From NCBI RefSeq assembly GCF_013375935.1, contig NZ_CP056117.1, positions 2,232,001-2,296,000 on the forward strand: DNA of 64,000 bases. Reading direction: 5' to 3'. Numbering within the stretch: position 1 is the first letter of the stretch; every line of letters begins with the position of its first letter. Source of the DNA: Enterobacter cloacae (GTDB lineage Bacteria > Pseudomonadota > Gammaproteobacteria > Enterobacterales > Enterobacteriaceae). Under the pieces are notes generated by a model. That model was given only the letters and a program-made list of their open reading frames with translations, was not told the DNA's origin and made no database searches. Positions 55,778 through 64,000 of this stretch are shown piece by piece. The translations under genes and the position numbers were made by a program.

Positions 55778-56758
55778 ATGGCACAACGAGTAGAACTCAC
55801 CGCAACAGTCTCCGAAAATCAGCTCGGTCAACGCTTAGATCAGGCTTTGGCCGAATTGTTCCCTGATTATTCGCGTTCACGCATAAAAGAATGGATCCTT
55901 GACCAGCGTGTGCTGGTAAACGGCAAGATCTGGGACAAACCAAAAGAGAAAGTGTTTGGTGGGGAAGCTGTCGCCATCAATGCTGAAATCGAAGAGGAAG
56001 TCCGCTTCGAGCCGCAGGATATCCCCCTGAACATCGTCTATGAAGATGACGATATTCTGGTCATCAACAAGCCGCGTGACTTTGTTGTTCACCCGGGAGC
56101 GGGTAATCCTGATGGTACGGTACTGAACGCACTCCTCCATTATTATCCGCCAATTGCGGACGTACCGCGCGCCGGTATCGTTCACCGTCTGGATAAAGAC
56201 ACCACCGGCCTGATGGTGGTGGCGAAAACGGTCCCGGCTCAGACTCGCCTGGTAGAATCTTTGCAGCTGCGCGAAATTACCCGCGAGTATGAAGCGGTGG
56301 CGATTGGCCATATGACCGCTGGCGGCACGGTTGAAGAGCCAATCAGCCGTCACCCTACCAAACGTACTCATATGTCCGTGCATCCGATGGGTAAACCTGC
56401 CGTCACGCATTACCGCATCATGGAGCATTTCCGCATTCATACGCGCCTGCGTCTGCGTCTGGAAACCGGACGTACTCACCAGATCCGCGTGCATATGGCG
56501 CACATTACCCATCCGCTGGTGGGTGACCCGGTGTACGGCGGTCGTCCGCGTCCGCCAAAGGGGGCGTCGGATGAATTTATCTCCGTGCTGCGCAAATTCG
56601 ATCGCCAGGCCCTGCATGCAACCATGCTGCGTCTTTACCACCCAATTACCGGTATTCAGATGGAATGGCATGCGCCGATCCCGCAGGATATGGTGGAACT
56701 TATCGACGCGATGCGCGCGGATTTCGAAGAACATAAGGATCACGTGGACTGGTTATGA
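55778..56758 (+). CDS. rluD: 23S rRNA pseudouridine synthase RluD
   Basis: A 326-residue RluA-family enzyme: N-terminal S4 domain (about 15-75, QLGQRLDQALAELFPDYSRSRIKEWI), catalytic Asp in GIVHRLDKDTTGLMVVAK near 139, and the family GRTHQIRVHMAHITHPLVGDPVYGG. It modifies U1911, U1915 and U1917 in helix 69 and supports subunit joining. Its stop overlaps the pgeF start by 4 bases. Confidence 0.97.
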   Translation: MAQRVELTATVSENQLGQRLDQALAELFPDYSRSRIKEWILDQRVLVNGKIWDKPKEKVFGGEAVAINAEIEEEVRFEPQDIPLNIVYEDDDILVINKPRDFVVHPGAGNPDGTVLNALLHYYPPIADVPRAGIVHRLDKDTTGLMVVAKTVPAQTRLVESLQLREITREYEAVAIGHMTAGGTVEEPISRHPTKRTHMSVHPMGKPAVTHYRIMEHFRIHTRLRLRLETGRTHQIRVHMAHITHPLVGDPVYGGRPRPPKGASDEFISVLRKFDRQALHATMLRLYHPITGIQMEWHAPIPQDMVELIDAMRADFEEHKDHVDWL

Positions 56759-57486
56759 CCAAGCTGATTGTCCCAGAGTGGCCGCTGCCTGAGGGTGTGG
56801 CTGCCTGTAGTTCAACCCGTATCGGTGGCGTGAGCCAGGGCACATGGGCGTCTCTAAACCTTGGCGCACACTGTGGCGATAACCCGGAGCACGTTGAAGA
56901 GAACCGTAAGCGCCTCTTTGCTGCCGGAAATCTGCCTTCAAAACCGGTCTGGCTTGAGCAGGTGCATGGCAAAGCGGTACTGACGCTGTCCGGGGAACCG
57001 TATGCGTCTAAACGCGCCGATGCCTCATACAGTAATATTCCGGGAACGGTTTGCGCGGTAATGACCGCCGATTGCCTGCCCGTGCTGTTTTGCAACCAGG
57101 CGGGCACGGAAGTGGCTGCGGCGCACGCCGGCTGGCGTGGCCTGTGCGAAGGCGTGCTGGAGGAGACCGTCGCCTGCTTCCAGGACAATCCCGCTAACAT
57201 CATTGCCTGGCTTGGCCCGGCGATTGGACCTCGCGCGTTTGAGGTGGGGCCAGAGGTGCGCGAAGCCTTTATGGAAAAAGATGCTCAGGCGGCTAATGCG
57301 TTTGTGGCTTCCGGCGATAAATATCTGGCCGATATTTATCAGCTTGCCCGCCAACGGTTAAATAATGTCGGCGTAACGCAGATCTTTGGCGGCGATCGCT
57401 GTACCTTCAGCGAAAACGATGATTTCTTCTCCTATCGCCGCGACAAGACCACCGGTCGTATGGCAAGTTTCATTTGGCTGATATAA
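56755..57486 (+). CDS. pgeF: peptidoglycan editing factor PgeF (YfiH)
   Basis: A 243-residue member of the YfiH/LACC1 multi-copper-oxidoreductase-like family. VWLEQVHGK, TADCLPVLF, AHAGWRGLCEG and the C-terminal GGDRCTFSENDDFFSYRRD segments hold the conserved His/Cys residues. In E. coli it prevents or clears L-Ser misincorporation in peptidoglycan stems; relatives cleave purine nucleosides. Coupled to rluD. Confidence 0.95.
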   Translation: MTKLIVPEWPLPEGVAACSSTRIGGVSQGTWASLNLGAHCGDNPEHVEENRKRLFAAGNLPSKPVWLEQVHGKAVLTLSGEPYASKRADASYSNIPGTVCAVMTADCLPVLFCNQAGTEVAAAHAGWRGLCEGVLEETVACFQDNPANIIAWLGPAIGPRAFEVGPEVREAFMEKDAQAANAFVASGDKYLADIYQLARQRLNNVGVTQIFGGDRCTFSENDDFFSYRRDKTTGRMASFIWLI

Positions 57487-57548
57487 CCTATAGAATCAAG
57501 ACGATCCGGCACGCGCTGTTTTCTTTTCACATAATTCAGGTCATTAAC

Positions 57549-57574
57549 CTTGAATAATTGAGGGATGACCTCAT
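57549..57574 (+). promoter_or_regulatory. sigma32 heat-shock promoter of clpB
   Basis: CTTGAA at 57549-57554, 14-base spacer, CCTCAT at 57569-57574 followed by TTAA. Close to the RpoH consensus, 42 bp upstream of the clpB start. Confidence 0.8.
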
Positions 57575-57615
57575 TTAATCTCCAGTAGCAAATTTGACCT
57601 GTTATGGGAGGAGTT

Positions 57616-60189
57616 ATGCGTCTGGATCGTCTTACTAATAAATTCCAGCTTGCTCTCGCCGATGCCCAGTCCCTCACACTGGGGCACGACAACCAATTTA
57701 TCGAACCTCTTCATTTAATGAGCGCCTTGCTGAATCAGGAAGGGGGATCGGTACGTCCTTTATTAACGTCCGCTGGCATTAATGCCGGCCAGTTACGCAC
57801 CGCCATCGATCAGGGGCTGAGTCGTTTACCGCAGGTGGAAGGTACCGGCGGCGACGTGCAGCCGTCACAGGATCTGGTGCGCGTGCTGAACCTTTGCGAC
57901 AAGCTGGCGCAAAAGCGTGGGGACAATTTTATTTCGTCAGAGCTGTTTGTTCTGGCGGCGCTTGAATCACGCGGTACCTTGACCGACCTGCTGAAATCTG
58001 CCGGCGCTACCACCGCCAACGTGACTCAGGCGATTGAGAAAATGCGTGGAGGTGAAAGCGTGAACGATCAGGGAGCCGAAGACCAACGTCAGGCTTTGAA
58101 GAAATTTACGGTCGATCTGACCGAACGTGCCGAGCAGGGCAAGCTTGACCCGGTGATCGGCCGTGACGAAGAAATTCGCCGTACTATTCAGGTATTGCAG
58201 CGTCGTACCAAAAATAACCCGGTGCTGATTGGTGAGCCCGGCGTTGGTAAAACCGCCATCGTTGAAGGGCTGGCGCAGCGTATCGTTAATGGTGAAGTAC
58301 CGGAAGGGCTGAAGGGGCGCCGCGTGCTGGCACTGGATATGGGCGCGCTGGTGGCCGGGGCGAAGTATCGCGGCGAGTTCGAAGAGCGTCTGAAAGGCGT
58401 GCTGAACGATCTGGCAAAACAGGAAGGTAACGTCATCCTGTTTATCGACGAACTGCATACCATGGTCGGGGCCGGTAAAGCTGACGGCGCAATGGATGCC
58501 GGAAATATGCTGAAGCCTGCGCTGGCGCGTGGTGAACTTCACTGCGTTGGTGCCACCACGCTGGACGAGTATCGTCAGTACATTGAAAAAGATGCCGCGC
58601 TGGAGCGTCGTTTCCAGAAGGTGTTTGTTGCTGAGCCAAGCGTTGAAGATACCATCGCGATCCTGCGTGGTCTGAAAGAGCGTTATGAACTGCACCATCA
58701 TGTGCAGATCACTGACCCGGCCATCGTTGCGGCGGCGACGCTTTCGCATCGTTATATCGCTGACCGCCAGCTGCCGGATAAAGCAATCGACCTTATTGAT
58801 GAAGCCGCGTCCAGCATCCGTATGCAGATTGACTCGAAACCGGAAGAGCTGGACCGACTCGATCGCCGCATCATTCAGCTCAAGCTGGAACAGCAGGCGC
58901 TGAACAAAGAGTCTGATGAAGCGAGTAAGAAACGCCTGGATATGCTCAACGAAGAGCTGGAAGAGAAAGAGCGCCAGTATTCTGAGTTAGAAGAAGAGTG
59001 GAAAGCCGAGAAAGCGTCACTTTCTGGCACCCAGACGATCAAGGCGGAGCTGGAACAGGCGAAAATTGCCATTGAGCAGGCGCGCCGTGTAGGTGATTTG
59101 GCGCGGATGTCCGAGTTGCAGTACGGCAAAATTCCTGAACTGGAAAAACAGCTTGAGATTGCTACGCAGTCGGAAGGCAAAACCATGCGTCTGCTGCGTA
59201 ATAAAGTGACGGATGCTGAGATTGCCGAAGTGCTGGCGCGCTGGACCGGTATCCCCGTTGCCCGCATGATGGAAAGCGAACGTGAGAAACTGCTGCGCAT
59301 GGAGCAGGATCTGCACCAGCGAGTGATTGGTCAGAACGAGGCCGTTGAGGCGGTTTCCAACGCCATTCGTCGTAGTCGCGCTGGGCTGTCCGATCCAAAC
59401 CGCCCAATCGGTTCGTTCCTGTTCCTGGGGCCAACCGGTGTCGGTAAAACCGAGCTGTGTAAAGCGCTGGCTAACTTTATGTTCGACAGCGATGACGCGA
59501 TGGTGCGTATCGATATGTCCGAGTTTATGGAAAAACACTCCGTCTCGCGTCTGGTTGGCGCACCTCCAGGATATGTCGGCTATGAAGAGGGCGGTTACCT
59601 GACGGAAGCGGTGCGTCGTCGTCCTTATTCCGTCATCCTGCTGGATGAGGTGGAGAAGGCGCATCCTGACGTGTTCAACATCCTGTTGCAGGTACTGGAT
59701 GATGGCCGTCTGACGGATGGGCAAGGCAGAACGGTCGACTTCCGTAATACGGTGGTGATCATGACTTCGAACCTGGGTTCCGATTTGATTCAGGAACGCT
59801 TCGGCGAGCTGGATTACAGCCATATGAAGGATCTGGTACTGGGGGTAGTCAGCCAAAACTTCCGTCCGGAGTTCATCAACCGTATTGATGAAGTCGTGGT
59901 GTTCCATCCGCTGGGTGAGAAACACATTGCGTCGATTGCACAGATCCAGCTGCAGCGTCTGTATAAACGTCTTGAAGAGCGTGGTTATGAAATCCACATC
60001 TCCGATGATGCGCTGAAGCTGCTGAGCGCGAATGGTTACGATCCTGTTTATGGCGCGCGTCCATTAAAACGTGCAATCCAGCAGCAGATCGAAAACCCGC
60101 TGGCGCAGCAAATCCTTTCCGGGGAGCTGGTTCCGGGCAAAGTTATCCGACTGGAAGCCAACGACGATCGAATTGTGGCAGTGCAGTAA
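57616..60189 (+). CDS. clpB: ATP-dependent disaggregase ClpB
   Basis: An 857-residue Hsp100 chaperone that rescues aggregated protein with DnaK/DnaJ/GrpE. N-terminal Clp_N repeats (1-145), AAA-1 with GEPGVGKTA near 206 and [12 protein letters not shown] near 278, the coiled-coil M domain (about 410-525), AAA-2 with GPTGVGKTE near 605 and [12 protein letters not shown] near 677, and the pore loop GYVGYEEGG are all intact. The ATG at 57616 (MRLDRLT) gives the E. coli length and has GGGAGGAG just upstream. Driven by a sigma32 promoter. Confidence 0.98.
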   Translation: MRLDRLTNKFQLALADAQSLTLGHDNQFIEPLHLMSALLNQEGGSVRPLLTSAGINAGQLRTAIDQGLSRLPQVEGTGGDVQPSQDLVRVLNLCDKLAQKRGDNFISSELFVLAALESRGTLTDLLKSAGATTANVTQAIEKMRGGESVNDQGAEDQRQALKKFTVDLTERAEQGKLDPVIGRDEEIRRTIQVLQRRTKNNPVLIGEPGVGKTAIVEGLAQRIVNGEVPEGLKGRRVLALDMGALVAGAKYRGEFEERLKGVLNDLAKQEGNVILFIDELHTMVGAGKADGAMDAGNMLKPALARGELHCVGATTLDEYRQYIEKDAALERRFQKVFVAEPSVEDTIAILRGLKERYELHHHVQITDPAIVAAATLSHRYIADRQLPDKAIDLIDEAASSIRMQIDSKPEELDRLDRRIIQLKLEQQALNKESDEASKKRLDMLNEELEEKERQYSELEEEWKAEKASLSGTQTIKAELEQAKIAIEQARRVGDLARMSELQYGKIPELEKQLEIATQSEGKTMRLLRNKVTDAEIAEVLARWTGIPVARMMESEREKLLRMEQDLHQRVIGQNEAVEAVSNAIRRSRAGLSDPNRPIGSFLFLGPTGVGKTELCKALANFMFDSDDAMVRIDMSEFMEKHSVSRLVGAPPGYVGYEEGGYLTEAVRRRPYSVILLDEVEKAHPDVFNILLQVLDDGRLTDGQGRTVDFRNTVVIMTSNLGSDLIQERFGELDYSHMKDLVLGVVSQNFRPEFINRIDEVVVFHPLGEKHIASIAQIQLQRLYKRLEERGYEIHISDDALKLLSANGYDPVYGARPLKRAIQQQIENPLAQQILSGELVPGKVIRLEANDDRIVAVQ

Positions 60190-60201
60190 GTCACAAAACG
60201 C

Positions 60202-60229
60202 AAAAACGAGCCGCTTGCGGCTCGTTTTT
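60202..60229 (+). terminator. clpB terminator
   Basis: Thirteen-base-pair stem AAAAACGAGCCGC / GCGGCTCGTTTTT with a TT loop. Confidence 0.93.
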
Positions 60230-60312
60230 GTTTAAAAACCAGGCGAGAATTGAGGTCTGGGATGCGATTTGCCTGGAAAGTGAGCAGTTAGTAAATAATT
60301 TTCACTTTATCC

Positions 60313-60340
60313 TTGCAGCTTCGGAATTACTCCCTATAAT
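60313..60340 (+). promoter_or_regulatory. rRNA operon promoter P1
   Basis: TTGCAG at 60313-60318, 16-base spacer, TATAAT at 60335-60340 followed by the GC-rich discriminator GCGCC, as in stringently controlled rrn P1 promoters. Confidence 0.85.
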
Positions 60341-60408
60341 GCGCCTCCACTGACACGGAACAACGGCACGCAAGCCGCCGGGTCAGCAGAGAAAAGCGAA
60401 ATAATCGC

Positions 60409-60436
60409 TTGACTCTGAAGCGGGAAGGCGTAATAT
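60409..60436 (+). promoter_or_regulatory. rRNA operon promoter P2
   Basis: TTGACT at 60409-60414, 16-base spacer, TAATAT at 60431-60436. It is 96 bp downstream of P1, the usual tandem layout. Confidence 0.8.
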
Positions 60437-60472
60437 GCACACCCCGCGCCGCAGCGAAAAACGAAGCGGCAC

Positions 60473-60485
60473 TGCTCTTTAACAA
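60473..60485 (+). promoter_or_regulatory. boxA antitermination site, rrn leader
   Basis: TGCTCTTTAACAA matches the rrn boxA bound by NusB-S10 for antitermination. Confidence 0.9.
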
Positions 60486-60616
60486 TTTATCAGACAATCT
60501 GTGTGGGCACTCAAAGTGACATGGATTCTTAATGTCTTCGGACAATAAATGAATACCAAGTCTCTGAGTGAACATACGTAATTCATTACGAAGTTTAATT
60601 CACGAGCATCAAACTT

Positions 60617-62158
<1,542 letters not shown>

Positions 62159-62243
62159 CCTTAAAGAACCTGCCTTTGTAGTGTCCACACAGATTGTCTG
62201 ATGAAAAGTAAATAGCAAGGCGTCTTGCGATTGAGACTTCAGT

Positions 62244-62319
62244 GTCCCCTTCGTCTAGAGGCCCAGGACACCGCCCTTTCACGGCGGTAACAGGGGTTCG
62301 AATCCCCTAGGGGACGCCA
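62244..62319 (+). tRNA. gltW: tRNA-Glu (anticodon UUC)
   Basis: A 76-nt tRNA in the 16S-23S spacer: acceptor GTCCCCT / AGGGGAC with encoded CCA, anticodon loop CTTTCAC (UUC), T arm GGGGTTCGAATCCCC. A single tRNA-Glu in this spacer is the E. coli rrnG arrangement. Confidence 0.97.
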
Positions 62320-62392
62320 CTTGCTGGTTCGTGAGTGAAAGTCACCTGCCGTCATATCTCAAAACTGACTTGCGAGTCACGTTTGAGATATT

Positions 62393-62405
62393 TGCTCTTT
62401 AAAAA
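62393..62405 (+). promoter_or_regulatory. boxA in 16S-23S spacer
   Basis: TGCTCTTTAAAAA, the spacer boxA typical for enterobacterial rrn operons. Confidence 0.8.
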
Positions 62406-62511
62406 TCTGGATCAAGCTGAAAATTGAAACGACACACAGCTCATGTGTGTTCGAGTCTCTCAAATTTTCGCAAGTCGACGATGAATCGAAAGAAACATCT
62501 TCGGGTTGTGA

Positions 62512-64000
<1,489 letters not shown>

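Noticed and set aside
59017..59997. Long minus-strand frame opposite clpB
   Set aside because: Composition is that of an antisense shadow, and ClpB is intact on the other strand.

Overview
The window is a chromosomal segment of an enterobacterium close to Enterobacter (Enterobacter cloacae complex or a near relative). The evidence is the gene order ssrA-smpB-ratAB-bamE-recN-nadK-grpE-corB-ypjD-ffh-rpsP-rimM-trmD-rplS-(yfiB, dgcN, yfiR)-aroF-tyrA-pheA-raiA-bamD-rluD-pgeF-clpB-rrn, which matches E. coli K-12 apart from a few insertions, proteins nearly identical to the E. coli ones, and a typical Enterobacteriaceae 16S rRNA gene. The species call is an inference.

Region 1 (1-10850) is a GC-rich catabolic locus that I cannot assign to a known pathway. 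A LacI-family regulator and a major facilitator transporter are divergent across a 306-bp control region with two LacI-type operator candidates. The leftward operon is transporter, histidinol-dehydrogenase-family enzyme, SDR, alpha/beta hydrolase and HpcH/HpaI aldolase (cut by the window edge). The rightward operon is regulator, two tandem-NTF2-fold proteins and a second histidinol-dehydrogenase-family enzyme with a one-base frameshift, then, beyond a terminator, an amidase.

Region 2 (about 10917-33297) is an integrated CP4-57-like island at the 3' end of the tmRNA gene. It is bounded by a direct repeat of about 90-97 bp that includes the ssrA terminator and the last bases of ssrA. Next to ssrA lie intA, a small cysteine-peptidase-like protein, an inovirus Gp2/YfjJ-like protein, a frameshifted DUF3987 (YfjI-like) gene and alpA. 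A conserved backbone (yfjP, WYL regulator yfjR, two exported proteins, IrmA-like protein, DUF905 protein, yfjQ and KlcA/ArdB antirestriction protein) lies further left. Three AT-rich cargo blocks sit between or beside these: an orphan helicase-nuclease fusion (11508-14042), a NERD/tandem-kinase/Upf1-like helicase plus partner gene (19658-26065; resembles type I Mokosh anti-phage systems), and an unrecognised gene split at a run of eight A residues (26379-28222). A 40-bp perfect palindrome separates the last two blocks.

Region 3 (33281-60229) is the conserved core: ribosome rescue (ssrA, smpB), outer-membrane assembly (bamE, bamD), SOS repair (recN with LexA boxes), heat-shock genes (grpE and clpB with sigma32 promoters), signal recognition particle (ffh), the rpsP-rimM-trmD-rplS operon, the yfiBNR c-di-GMP module, and aromatic amino-acid genes (aroF-tyrA with TyrR boxes, pheL-pheA with attenuator). 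Accessory insertions are a DUF2946/PepSY pair and an SMP-30/gluconolactonase-family gene. Region 4 (60313-64000) is the start of an rrn operon equivalent in position to E. coli rrnG: tandem promoters, boxA, 16S, tRNA-Glu(UUC) and the first half of 23S.

Caution: four genes are interrupted by single-base frame changes, each at or next to a homopolymer run (G6 at 8562-8567, G7 at 20126-20132, A8 on the minus strand at 27774-27781, G5 near 29590). Sequencing or assembly error must be excluded before any of them is read as a pseudogene, phase variation or programmed frameshifting. No CRISPR array or insertion sequence was seen.
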